A DNA stretch of 64,000 nt from Actinobacteria bacterium IMCC26103. GTDB taxonomy: Bacteria > Actinomycetota > Actinomycetes > Nanopelagicales > Nanopelagicaceae. Within the stretch, counting starts at the first letter, position 1; the number at the start of each line of letters is the position of its first letter. The stretch covers positions 1,364,001 through 1,428,000 of the forward strand of contig CP015604.1 in the NCBI GenBank assembly GCA_002284875.1. The letters are read 5' to 3'. Shown here piece by piece: positions 25,555 through 33,363 of this stretch. Position numbers and translations under genes: made by a program. A model generated the notes under the pieces. The model was not told where the DNA came from, searched no databases, and saw only the letters and a list, made by a program, of their open reading frames with translations.

Positions 25555-26852
25555 CAAACGGCATCTCTCGTGTAAGTGTGGCCAATTTGACCGTCGTACA
25601 AGATGAAATCAACTTTTGCTTGGTTCCCACTTGTGGACACTTTCAGAAACCCAGAACCGCCAACACCTATTCCGGATGTATATCCGTATTGGTTTACATT
25701 AATTTTATTTCCAGGATGACTTGGTTGCGGAAGAGTTTGATAAATAATTCCATCAAGCTCCTGCTTAACGTATAGGTGGTCATGCCCCTTGAAGACAAAG
25801 CCAACTTTGTGATCTAACAACAGCTGATGAATAGGCTTGCCCCAGCCTGGTCGATACGTTTCAAAACCATCTGTTCCGTCATTGTTCTTGCCACCCCACT
25901 CATTCTTCATAGCGATTTCCACTCCCCCTCGAGAGGTTGGATCACCGACTAATAAATGGTGAATATAAATAAATTTATGTTTCTCCTTAGAATTCTTCAG
26001 CGTTTCGACTAGCCAGTCGTATTGCGTCTTTCCTAGCGTCCATTCCCAACCAGCCGGTGTTGGATTCTTCATTGTGTAGGTAAATGGATCCAGTACTACG
26101 TGTAATTGGTCTGGACCAGTAAATGAATAATAGGCAAGCTCTCCTGTTTGCTCGGGGAAGTACTCTTTCCGATAATTCTTGGTATTAAAGTTGCTATATC
26201 CAAGTTCACCATCATGATTTCCCAAACAAATCTTTAATGGAACGCTTCCCAGTTTTTGGTAATACCCCTTCATTAATTCAAATCGACCTCGAATATTTGC
26301 CTCTGTCTTACTTGGCAATTTATCGACCATAAAGATATCGCCTAGATCCATCAAAAAAGCGGGCGAAGCGGCGACAATCTGCTTCAGTGTTCCCTCATAC
26401 ACTTCTGCACTTGAATTTTCATCCATGTGGGGATCGGCTTGAATCGCAAATGTCGCGGTAGAAAGCGCATCGACATTTGCAGTTTGGACGCTTCTTTGAG
26501 GAAGCGAAGAAAAATTCTGACTTAGGCCGAGGGCATATTTCACCCTGTAGTAAACCAACGAACCTGGTTTCAGGTTTGTCACTGAAATATTTCTTGTTGA
26601 TCCTTTCGGAATACTAATGACTGACGTCTTTCCAGTGATAGCGCTCTTGCTATAGCCGTACTCGATGTAAGCCCTGGCTGCGGATGTTGCCGAAACCGCG
26701 CTCGTAAAAGAGTTTGGGGTCGGCGCCCCCACTATTTTCGATGTTACTGGAACCGCAGACATAGCTTTTCCGATAGGACTGCTCGCAAGAATGCTTAGCA
26801 GGGAGGCCTTAAGGAAACCGCGACGGTTCATAAAATTAAATGGATTACTCAT
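25554..26852 (-). CDS. Tat-exported metallophosphoesterase, purple acid phosphatase-like
   Basis: A 432-residue hydrolase likely folded before export: the N-terminus has the twin-arginine signal NRRGFLKASLLSILASSP. Next comes a fibronectin-III-like domain (about residues 40-130, ending LVYYRVKYALG). The calcineurin-like domain has its metal motifs in order: ADPH (family DxH), DLGDIF (GDxx), LGNHDGE (GNHD), FIYIHHLL (a His pair) and GHDHLYV (GHxH). The substrate is some phosphate ester outside the membrane. It overlaps the YHYH gene by 4 bp upstream and the PEBP gene by 1 bp downstream. It is a paralogue in layout of the larger enzyme at 27811. Confidence 0.87.
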   Translation of the reverse strand: MSNPFNFMNRRGFLKASLLSILASSPIGKAMSAVPVTSKIVGAPTPNSFTSAVSATSAARAYIEYGYSKSAITGKTSVISIPKGSTRNISVTNLKPGSLVYYRVKYALGLSQNFSSLPQRSVQTANVDALSTATFAIQADPHMDENSSAEVYEGTLKQIVAASPAFLMDLGDIFMVDKLPSKTEANIRGRFELMKGYYQKLGSVPLKICLGNHDGELGYSNFNTKNYRKEYFPEQTGELAYYSFTGPDQLHVVLDPFTYTMKNPTPAGWEWTLGKTQYDWLVETLKNSKEKHKFIYIHHLLVGDPTSRGGVEIAMKNEWGGKNNDGTDGFETYRPGWGKPIHQLLLDHKVGFVFKGHDHLYVKQELDGIIYQTLPQPSHPGNKINVNQYGYTSGIGVGGSGFLKVSTSGNQAKVDFILYDGQIGHTYTRDAV

Positions 26853-27808
26853 TTACGTTGATATACCTCTGTTCTGATTGACCCAGCTGAATCAATGAAC
26901 TGCATACTTACTTCATTAAGTGAGGCCGAATATTTAACATGGAAATCACTTCCGTTGAGCGTGTACTTCAAATCAAATGAAGTATCGCCAACACGCTCTA
27001 AGCCTGTAATCACTGCACCTCGCAGAGGTTCGCCAGCCGGTCTAAATGCCTTAGTTAAAGACTGTGGATCCACCTGTCCTTCTCTCTCTGTCACCACGCC
27101 TTTAAATCCTCCATTGATATATGGGTAGCTCTTGGTTGCGTGATAGTGATAATTCTTTTTTATATCAAAGTGGCCATTAAAGGCATCTAGCCCAGTGACT
27201 TTCTTACCATCTATTTCTGTTTCACCATAAATCGGAAATCCATCGAGAGCGTACGCGATTGGAACTTTTTTTCCGACAATAGTTTGAAGATGAGTTGGCG
27301 CGATGTGATAGTGATAATCATCAGCCCGACCGCAATGCCCTCCCCAATCATCAAGTTCGCCAGCCAAAAGCGCATCATCGCCTCGGTTATTAAGCGCGTT
27401 AAAGATTGGCACGCCATTGACCGCGATAGCTATTGCTCCTCGCAAGAAATGGTCACGCGCTGACATTGGATTGGCAGCGATCACGGGTTTGATTGGAATA
27501 GACCAAGCATTAGTTCCCGCATAGTTCTGGACTGTTGGCACTTGTTGCTGCCAACTTTTAATTCCGACCATCATTTGATGCGATGGAATTCCATTGCATT
27601 CTACGAGATAGTACTTATCGCCCTTAAACACTTTCACGGATTTGGCAAAGGCGATAAATCCAGGAAGTTTTGCAGCGGGAAGAGCGGATGCCGATTCAAT
27701 CGAAAGAATTGAATTAGCAAATACAAGTCCGGTCGCTAATCCTGAAATTTGTAGAAACTTGCGTCGATCTACTTCCGTTAAATGCCTGACTTCATGTTCA
27801 TGGTTCAT
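26849..27808 (-). CDS. Tat-exported YHYH-domain protein
   Basis: A 319-residue exported protein with a twin-arginine signal (DRRKFLQISGLATGLVFANS). The YHYH domain is clear: CGRADDYHYHIAPTHL and a second copy of the motif in KNYHYHATKSYPYINGGFKG, with FNALNNRGDDALLAGELDDWGGHCG before the first. The many His and acidic residues suggest a metal site, but no reaction is established for the family. A C-terminal beta region (LKYTLNGSDFHVKYSASLNE) completes it. It is coupled by a 4-bp overlap to the following phosphoesterase gene. YHYH genes near PEBP-type genes are known in other bacteria, which fits the operon. Confidence 0.85.
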   Translation of the reverse strand: MNHEHEVRHLTEVDRRKFLQISGLATGLVFANSILSIESASALPAAKLPGFIAFAKSVKVFKGDKYYLVECNGIPSHQMMVGIKSWQQQVPTVQNYAGTNAWSIPIKPVIAANPMSARDHFLRGAIAIAVNGVPIFNALNNRGDDALLAGELDDWGGHCGRADDYHYHIAPTHLQTIVGKKVPIAYALDGFPIYGETEIDGKKVTGLDAFNGHFDIKKNYHYHATKSYPYINGGFKGVVTEREGQVDPQSLTKAFRPAGEPLRGAVITGLERVGDTSFDLKYTLNGSDFHVKYSASLNEVSMQFIDSAGSIRTEVYQRK

Positions 27809-27810
27809 TT

Positions 27811-29373
27811 CTATGCCTTTGGTTTAACAATGTAGCTGTGTGCCACACTTAAATTCTTGCGCGTTGAATCTTTGCGTCTGGCTGCTAGGAAGTACTCAAC
27901 TTTCGCCTGCGCTGGCGCAACAGTAACTCGAACATGGCCTGAATTCGGCGCCTTAGTTCCGCTCTTATAAGCATCTTCATTAAACATAGAGAACGTGTCA
28001 TCCGCAGGGTTAGGCATAGACTGATAAATCAAACCGTCGCGCTCCTGAGTACAAAAAATGTGATCGTGTCCCTGGAAAAATATTGATACCTTGTTTTTCA
28101 CCATTAAGTCATGAATAGGTAGTTCCCAATTCGGACGCTCCTTGGCAAAAGTTGACTTGCCTTTGGGATCAATGCCTCCCCATTCATAATTGGTAGACAC
28201 TTCGATTGCCCCACGACCAGTACCCATCACGTGGTGTGCAAAAACAAATTTATATTTAGCTTTGCTTGTTTCCAAAGTTTTTTTCAGCCACGCATATTGT
28301 TCATCGCCAATTCCAATATCCCAAAGATTGGTTACTTTTCCATTTCCTGTAGGAGTTGCTGTTGCGGTTTCTACAGGTGTAGCGCCACCTTTCTTTTTTC
28401 CGCCCCCACCACCTCCGCCACCCTTAGCGGCTGATGGATCCTCTACGCCTGCAACGTTGTCCACGGGATTACTTGAATGCCAATAAGGATCCAAAGTTAT
28501 AAATAGCGCATCACCCCAAGTCCAAGAGTAGTAATCGCGCGGAAGGCCTAATCCAGGGATCGGTGTTGCGTCTCCATTGTAAAAATTATCAGGTTCTGGA
28601 AGAGGAAAATATTTCAATCGAGCATTACCAGCCAAGATCGCTGGATTCGTAGTTGTCCCATCAAGCAGATATGCCGCTGCTTGCTCGTGGTTTCCATTAA
28701 CGAGAAAAAGTGGAACAGAGCTAGTTGCAATCGTGAGCCAGTTTCTATGAGTGCTGTAGATTTTTTCAACATTCTCTTGGCTCGCCTGGCCTTTGCTAAT
28801 AAGCGGATCAATACTGAAATCATCACCCACCATGATGTGAAAATCGGGCTGCTGGGAAGCAATGTTTGCAAGTGTTACCCCATACAACTCAGCATTGAAC
28901 ATCTTGCCGGCACGCTCTGGGTGAGTATCTCCATGAACTGAAAAACTGAAAGTTGATCCAGCCTTGCGAGCCGTAGTAAATGAGTACTGCTTTCCATTCA
29001 TAAAGTTGGCATCTGATGCGCCCTTGAAATTTACTCTGTAGTACACCTTGGTTCCAGCACGCAATCCTTTGATATCAAAGACTGCTGGAGCACTTGGGGC
29101 TGTTTGCAATTGAGAAGTCTTACTTGAGTAACGTGTCTTTGAAGTTCCATACTCAACAAATGTTGTGACTGGTTGCGAAGATAAAACACTTACTGCGATT
29201 GAGGTGGTGGTTGGTCGACCCAAAACTTGAGTAATAACTGGAGCTGTTACTCCGATTGCTTTTCCGATCGAAGTACCCGCAACGGCAGTTGTAAATGCCA
29301 TCAAAAGAAGAGATCGGCGTGTAATTGGGGCCTTGACCCATGACTTCATTAAATATGAAGCGTTGTTTTCCAT
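27811..29373 (-). CDS. Exported metallophosphoesterase with a Gly/Lys-rich insertion
   Basis: First gene of the island operon, 520 residues. The N-terminus looks like a twin-arginine signal (ITRRSLLLMAFTTAVAGTS), followed by an FNIII-like domain (about residues 45-130) and a calcineurin-like phosphoesterase domain. The metal motifs are VHGDTHPE, MVGDDFS, LVNGNHEQ, FVFAHHVMG and FQGHDHIFC. Between the third and fourth motifs there is an unusual low-complexity insertion at about residues 315-345: a run of Gly, then Lys, then Thr/Pro. It probably acts on extracellular organic phosphate; GDD in place of the common GDxxY and the insertion distinguish it from the enzyme at 25554. ATG 29373 is used; ATG 29349 is an alternative. 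Confidence 0.85.
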   Translation of the reverse strand: MENNASYLMKSWVKAPITRRSLLLMAFTTAVAGTSIGKAIGVTAPVITQVLGRPTTTSIAVSVLSSQPVTTFVEYGTSKTRYSSKTSQLQTAPSAPAVFDIKGLRAGTKVYYRVNFKGASDANFMNGKQYSFTTARKAGSTFSFSVHGDTHPERAGKMFNAELYGVTLANIASQQPDFHIMVGDDFSIDPLISKGQASQENVEKIYSTHRNWLTIATSSVPLFLVNGNHEQAAAYLLDGTTTNPAILAGNARLKYFPLPEPDNFYNGDATPIPGLGLPRDYYSWTWGDALFITLDPYWHSSNPVDNVAGVEDPSAAKGGGGGGGGKKKGGATPVETATATPTGNGKVTNLWDIGIGDEQYAWLKKTLETSKAKYKFVFAHHVMGTGRGAIEVSTNYEWGGIDPKGKSTFAKERPNWELPIHDLMVKNKVSIFFQGHDHIFCTQERDGLIYQSMPNPADDTFSMFNEDAYKSGTKAPNSGHVRVTVAPAQAKVEYFLAARRKDSTRKNLSVAHSYIVKPKA

Positions 29374-29471
29374 TCCTAGACTTTAGGTGAGCTTTCGCTG
29401 GCACACCAGAATTATTGATTTAGAAAATCCAAGGAAAATCCTGTGAATATCTATCGCCGCACGAGAATTGA

Positions 29472-29495
29472 AGAAGAGTCGCCCTATAAGCCGGA
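29472..29495. repeat. rnpB 3'-end direct repeat, copy 2 (inner att-like site)
   Basis: Same 24 bases as copy 1 and as the functional rnpB end, lying 163 bp from the latter. It forms the right boundary of the 5.1-kb island and the left boundary of a second, very short interval. Confidence 0.93.
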
Positions 29496-29504
29496 GCTGA
29501 TTAC

Positions 29505-29615
29505 CTAAATCGAATCCTTCTGTTCCTCAATATCTTTACCTTTTAAGTGATACCAAGCCGCATAAATCAGCGCAGCAATTTCAAGAACAGCAAAAACGAT
29601 CAAAAAAGTTTTCAC
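29505..29615 (-). CDS. Possible 36-residue single-helix membrane peptide
   Basis: Between repeat copies 2 and 3 the minus strand holds a GTG-started frame of 36 codons plus stop. It encodes a short basic start, a hydrophobic stretch of about 18 residues (FLIVFAVLEIAALIYAAWY) and a charged tail (KGKDIEEQKDSI). The composition is what a real small membrane protein would have and the frame fills most of the 163-bp interval, but there is no convincing ribosome site, so I hold it as a candidate. No family is recognised. Confidence 0.4.
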   Translation of the reverse strand: MKTFLIVFAVLEIAALIYAAWYHLKGKDIEEQKDSI

Positions 29616-29634
29616 AAATAAATGGTAGCAAAAG

Positions 29635-29658
29635 AGAAGAGTCGCCCTATAAGCCGGA
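29635..29658. repeat. rnpB 3'-end repeat, copy 3 (functional gene end)
   Basis: This copy is continuous with the complete RNase P RNA gene and supplies the 3' strand of its terminal P1 helix. It is the presumed original integration target; each insertion recreated the gene end here. Confidence 0.93.
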
Positions 29659-30001
29659 TCCTGTCCTCTTGCGAGGGATCACCATCCATCTAGATCTGTA
29701 ATTGCTTACAGATTCGAGCAACCTACCCGATGGCTCGAACGAGCAGTTCTCAAACGCCATCTGCGTGGTCTTGCTTCAGGTGGGGTTTACCAAGCTATCT
29801 GCATCACTACAAATACTGGTGGTCTCTTACACCACCGTTTCACCCTTACACATTTTCATGTGCGGTCTATTTTCTGTGGCACTAATCCCGCGGATTTCTC
29901 CGGGTGGGTGTTACCCACCACCTTGCTCTGCGAAGTCCGGACTTTCCTCGGTCCACCTAGAAATTAATCTGGGCGCAACGCGGTGATCCGGGCGACTCTT
30001 C
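29636..30001 (-). ncRNA. rnpB: RNase P RNA, bacterial type A
   Basis: Catalytic RNA that removes the 5' leader of pre-tRNAs. On the minus strand the molecule opens with AAGAGTCGCCCGGATC and closes with GGGCGACTCTT, which pair as helix P1. In between are the universal GAGGAAAGTCCGGAC core near the 5' side, GGGTGAAACGGTG, GGTAAACCCC and the 3' core AGGATCCGGCTTATAGG. Ends are placed by the P1 pairing and may be off by a few bases. Its 3' terminus is the repeated att-like sequence described separately. Confidence 0.95.
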
Positions 30002-30029
30002 TTAATAAGGATACGGCAACTAACTAGCT

Positions 30030-30926
30030 TTATGAAACGTGTTTTTCGCGCTCACTTGAATTACGCGTGGCGGCAAGGCTAGTTATTGCAGTAATTATTA
30101 GCGTTGTGATGATTACGCCAAGGCTAAGTTCTAAAGATACTTCGGGGACTTCAACACCGTTGCCGTGCAGCGCTTCTAGGATCATCTTCACGCCAATAAA
30201 GGCCAAGATAAACGAAAGGCCTTTTGATAGGTAAATAAGACGAGTTAGTAAGCCTTCAAGTAAGAAATAGAGTTGGCGTAGTCCCATAAGTGCAAAGACG
30301 TTTGCGGTTGTAACGATGTAGGCACTGTGAGTTAGGCCAAAGATTGCGGGAATTGAATCAAGTGAGAAGACCAGGTTTGTAATACCGAGTGCGATAAGTG
30401 CGATGGAGAAAGTGCTCAGTCCGCGCTTCTTAAGAGCGGTAATAACTTTGCCTTCTTCAAACTCTTCTTCGCCATCTTCTTTAATCAACTTCCAGGCTGT
30501 ATAGATCAAGAAGGCACCGAAGATGTAGAAGACGCCGCTGAAGCGCGAAACTAGTGTGGCACCGATTGGAATCAAAAGCCCGCGGATAGCGATGGTCAAA
30601 AGAATGCCTAGTAATAGAACTAGCTGCTGTGATTCTTTCTTAACTTTAAGGCTGGCCAGCAAAATGATAAATACAAAGATATTGTCGACCGAGAGAGCAT
30701 ATTCAGTTAACCAGCCGGCGAAGAACTCTTTCTGCATAACTTCGTTTGTCCAATGTGGCATGAATATTCCAAAGCCGACAGCGGCGCCAATATAAAGAAC
30801 CGTCCAAGATAGCGCTTCCAGAAACGATGTCTCTTTATTGCGACGAATAATGGCTAGGGATAGATCGAAGATAATTACTGCAGCCAAGAAGGCGATTGTA
30901 AAGATCCACTCGCTATTTGAAATCAA
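30030..30926 (-). CDS. TerC-family integral membrane protein
   Basis: A 298-residue membrane protein with about nine helices and the TerC/Alx signature of acidic residues inside helices: EFFAGWLTEYALSVDNIFVFIILL and NLVFSLDSIPAIFGLT. Members act in metal (manganese) export, often serving secreted metalloenzymes, or in tellurite resistance. The start is a TTG at 30926 whose last two bases overlap the upstream stop as TTGA. The gene lies 29 bp before the rnpB 5' end in the same direction. Confidence 0.9.
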   Translation of the reverse strand: MISNSEWIFTIAFLAAVIIFDLSLAIIRRNKETSFLEALSWTVLYIGAAVGFGIFMPHWTNEVMQKEFFAGWLTEYALSVDNIFVFIILLASLKVKKESQQLVLLLGILLTIAIRGLLIPIGATLVSRFSGVFYIFGAFLIYTAWKLIKEDGEEEFEEGKVITALKKRGLSTFSIALIALGITNLVFSLDSIPAIFGLTHSAYIVTTANVFALMGLRQLYFLLEGLLTRLIYLSKGLSFILAFIGVKMILEALHGNGVEVPEVSLELSLGVIITTLIITAITSLAATRNSSEREKHVS

Positions 30927-32008
30927 GGGCGAAAGTGTCCCGTCTCGTTAAGGCTACGCAGTGCGCGCAATCCATCTGATGGCCAAATTGAAATTGATGA
31001 TATTGAACAAGGAGCTGCATCTAGGTGAAAGACCGCCTCGGTTGGCGCTCCCGTAACTATTTGTGCCGCTAATTTAATTACTCCATTGTGAGTTACGACA
31101 ACGACGCGCTGGCCGGGATACATCGCAGCAACTTTTTCGAGCGCTTCTTCAACGCGAACTGCGGCTTGATCATATGACTCTCCCCCGGCGGGTGCGTAAG
31201 AAGTTGAGTTAAGCCAGCCTTGATATTCATCAGGAAAATTCGCTTTTACTTCTTCAAAAGAAAGCCCATCCCAATCACCGAATGAGAGTTCATACCAAAT
31301 CTCATCAAAGATTATTTCAAGTCCGGTGCAATCTGCGATCGCTTGTGCTGTCTGGGTTGTGCGAGCAAGTGGTGAGGCAATGATTACTTCAGGGTCTAAC
31401 TTAGCAATTGCTTCAGCAACAGCTGCTGCTTGGGCTAAACCTTTCTCGGTTAACTCAGGATTTAAGGCACCTGTGCCAGAAAACTTTCGCATAGGGGTTA
31501 GCACGGTTTCACCGTGGCGGACCATATAAATCATCGTTGGTACTTCATCGCTACGCAGGCGCTCTGATAAATAATTCTGCTGGATTTGTGGTTCAGGCTT
31601 ATGGGCAGATTCACCATCTAGGGCTTTATTGGCTAAGCGATCAGCATGTGAATTATCATCGCGAGGAATCCACGAATAAGTAATCAGTGAAGGATCGTGC
31701 GCTGCGCGGCATTGCTTGGCTAGATCGCGCATATCGGCATGTTTAATCTGCCAACGCCCGGACATTTGTTCCACAACTAATTTGGAATCCATCGCAACTT
31801 CAACTGTGGCAGCAGCATCTAATTTATGGATATGGCTAAGGCCTGCAAGTAACCCGCTGTATTCGGCAACGTTATTTGTGGCAATTCCAATTACATCAAA
31901 GAGTTCAGCAACGATCTTGCCGCTTTCGGTAACGACTGCGCCGTAACCGGCAGGACCAGGATTTCCGCGCGATCCTCCGTCGGCGGTTAATTTAAAGTGG
32001 CGCGACAT
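30923..32008 (-). CDS. Bifunctional RNase HI / histidine phosphatase
   Basis: A 361-residue two-domain protein of the Mycobacterium Rv2228c type. Residues 1-135 are RNase HI, removing RNA from RNA-DNA hybrids: the catalytic acidic residues are in TADGGSRGNPGP, NNVAEYSGLL, VAMDSKLVVEQM and DDNSHADRLANKAL. Residues of about 155-361 are a phosphoglycerate-mutase-fold phosphatase with MVRHGETVLTP (catalytic His in RHG) and VVVTHNGVIKLA (second His). The mycobacterial relative dephosphorylates alpha-ribazole phosphate, so a cobalamin role is possible; an adenosyltransferase gene lies at 46183. It is packed between the zinc-ribbon gene (no gap) and TerC (4-bp overlap). Confidence 0.93.
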   Translation of the reverse strand: MSRHFKLTADGGSRGNPGPAGYGAVVTESGKIVAELFDVIGIATNNVAEYSGLLAGLSHIHKLDAAATVEVAMDSKLVVEQMSGRWQIKHADMRDLAKQCRAAHDPSLITYSWIPRDDNSHADRLANKALDGESAHKPEPQIQQNYLSERLRSDEVPTMIYMVRHGETVLTPMRKFSGTGALNPELTEKGLAQAAAVAEAIAKLDPEVIIASPLARTTQTAQAIADCTGLEIIFDEIWYELSFGDWDGLSFEEVKANFPDEYQGWLNSTSYAPAGGESYDQAAVRVEEALEKVAAMYPGQRVVVVTHNGVIKLAAQIVTGAPTEAVFHLDAAPCSISSISIWPSDGLRALRSLNETGHFRP

Positions 32009-32737
32009 TTATAGACCTCGCACCAATATGCACCGGCATTCTTCACAGCGCGCTAGTTCATCTTCAGCCAGCGCCGCAATTCGTTGCAGTTCAATAGTAT
32101 TTAAAGTTAAGTGACAACCTTTGCATTGGTTGCCAATTAGAGCAGCGGCACCTGTGCCGTTATTTGCCGCGCGGATCTTTTCATAGAGCGCAATTATTTC
32201 GGGATTAACGCCCGCCACTGTCTTGGCGCGCTCTTGTGCCGCAGCGCTTAAATCTGCCCCAATCACAGTAAGTACATTCTCTTTCGAGATTTCTAGGTTT
32301 GCAATTTCTAGGGCGAGCGCAGCTTCCTCTGCCTGCAAAGCGGTAATGCGTTCCTTAATGCCATCTACGCGCATCATGATTTCAAGTTCTACTTCTTCTA
32401 GTTCGCTCCGGCGACCGGCGAGTGAGACTAACTCGTGCTGCAATTGTTCTAACTCTTTAGCAGCCCCTGTGCCAGATCCCAGTCGAGTCTCATCTCGGGT
32501 TATGCGTGAGACAACTTGTTCTACATCTGTTTCAGCACGGTTGAGCTCGCGCTTTACATCGCTTAGTTCGGTTTCGGCAGCAATACGCAGATCGCGCGCA
32601 TTGTTGGCTTTGATGGTTAGCGATGCAATCGCTGCAATTTCCGGAAGGGCGCCAGCTTTTGCCTGCAAGGAAGTGGTAGTGAAATCCAAGTTCTGGATAT
32701 CTAAGATGGAACGCTGCTCACTCGGGGTCGCCTTCAT
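32009..32737 (-). CDS. Coiled-coil protein with C4 zinc ribbon
   Basis: A 242-residue cytoplasmic protein: residues of about 30-180 are a long heptad-patterned coiled coil rich in Glu, Arg and Ala. The C-terminus holds a C4-type zinc ribbon, CKGC then CEEC about 22 residues later. This matches the actinobacterial Rv2229c family, always found next to the RNase HI-phosphatase gene as here. The zinc ribbon suggests nucleic-acid binding, and flagellar/secretin-type relatives also exist; no reaction is known. Confidence 0.88.
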   Translation of the reverse strand: MKATPSEQRSILDIQNLDFTTTSLQAKAGALPEIAAIASLTIKANNARDLRIAAETELSDVKRELNRAETDVEQVVSRITRDETRLGSGTGAAKELEQLQHELVSLAGRRSELEEVELEIMMRVDGIKERITALQAEEAALALEIANLEISKENVLTVIGADLSAAAQERAKTVAGVNPEIIALYEKIRAANNGTGAAALIGNQCKGCHLTLNTIELQRIAALAEDELARCEECRCILVRGL

Positions 32738-32777
32738 AAGTGCCTCCGTAAGAGTGTTTACAGCATATGGAATTTTC

Positions 32778-32852
32778 TGGTGGGCGCTGAGGGTTTCGAA
32801 CCCCCGACATTCTCGGTGTAAACGAGACGCTCTACCACTGAGCTAAGCACCC
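32778..32852 (-). tRNA. tRNA-Val (anticodon TAC), CCA encoded
   Basis: On the minus strand GGGTGCT pairs with AGCGCCC as the acceptor stem. The D arm is GCTC-AGTGGTA-GAGC; the anticodon stem TCTCG/CGAGA encloses TTTACAC, giving anticodon TAC; the T arm has GGTTCGAACC. A discriminator A and the CCA end follow. A tRNA-Val beside the peroxiredoxin-DUF3052-aceE group is common in actinobacteria. Confidence 0.96.
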
Positions 32853-32880
32853 GATTCTTGCTTGGCAAATACTACCTTAA

Positions 32881-33354
32881 CTAAAGAGCGGCGATTGCTG
32901 CCTTGTAATCCCCGTTATTACGCGCATCACCGAGGCCATTTACGACCGCCCAGCGAATTACGCCAGCTTTATCAATGATGAAAGTACCGCGCATCGCACA
33001 ACCAAGATCTTCGTTGAAAATTTGGTAAGCCTTAGCGGCTGCGCCATGGGGCCAGAAATCTGCAAGCACTGGGAATTTATAACCTTCTTGTTCCGCAAAT
33101 ACCTTTTGGGTAAATGGTGAATCACAAGAGATCGCAATGACTTGCACATCATCATTTTGGAATGAAGCTAGATCATCGCGAATTGCACAGAGCTCGCCGG
33201 TACAGGTTCCGGTAAATGCGAATGGAATAAAGAGAACTACAACGTTCTTATCTCCTTTAAAAGATGACAGTGAAACTTTCGCACCGTGCTGATCTTTTAA
33301 CTCGAAATCTGGAGCAACTGATCCAACTGATAATCCTGTAAGTGTTTGACTCAT
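32881..33354 (-). CDS. Peroxiredoxin, AhpE-like
   Basis: Thiol peroxidase of 157 residues that reduces hydrogen peroxide or organic peroxides in the cytoplasm. The active-site segment FIPFAFTGTCTGELCAIRDD places the peroxidatic Cys after TGT (family PxxxTxxC), with a second Cys four residues later. DLGCAMRGTFIIDKAGVIRW is the conserved strand containing the catalytic Arg. The layout matches the actinobacterial AhpE group, consistent with its place beside DUF3052 and aceE. The electron donor is not encoded nearby. Confidence 0.92.
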   Translation of the reverse strand: MSQTLTGLSVGSVAPDFELKDQHGAKVSLSSFKGDKNVVVLFIPFAFTGTCTGELCAIRDDLASFQNDDVQVIAISCDSPFTQKVFAEQEGYKFPVLADFWPHGAAAKAYQIFNEDLGCAMRGTFIIDKAGVIRWAVVNGLGDARNNGDYKAAIAAL

Positions 33355-33363
33355 ATGCGAAAT

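Larger units (their letters stand above)
24369..29495. mobile_element. Putative genomic island integrated at the rnpB 3' end
   Basis: About 5.1 kb bounded by two direct copies of the rnpB 3' terminus and filled by one minus-strand operon of four exported proteins (two metallophosphoesterases, a YHYH protein, a jelly-roll/PEBP protein). The boundaries fit exactly: the outer copy lies 10 bp past the last gene of the operon and the inner copy about 100 bp before the first. No integrase, transposase or excisionase gene is inside, so it is either a decayed or cargo-only element mobilised in trans. Integration is inferred from the repeats; base composition alone does not stand out by eye. Confidence 0.75.

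Noticed and set aside
24393-29471. An integrase or transposase inside the island
   Set aside because: All sizeable frames belong to the four exported proteins; no Tyr/Ser recombinase or DDE motifs were seen.
29374-29471. A PHO box before the island operon
   Set aside because: A single GGTGAGC occurs at 29385-29391 but the unit 11 bp away does not match well; too weak to claim.
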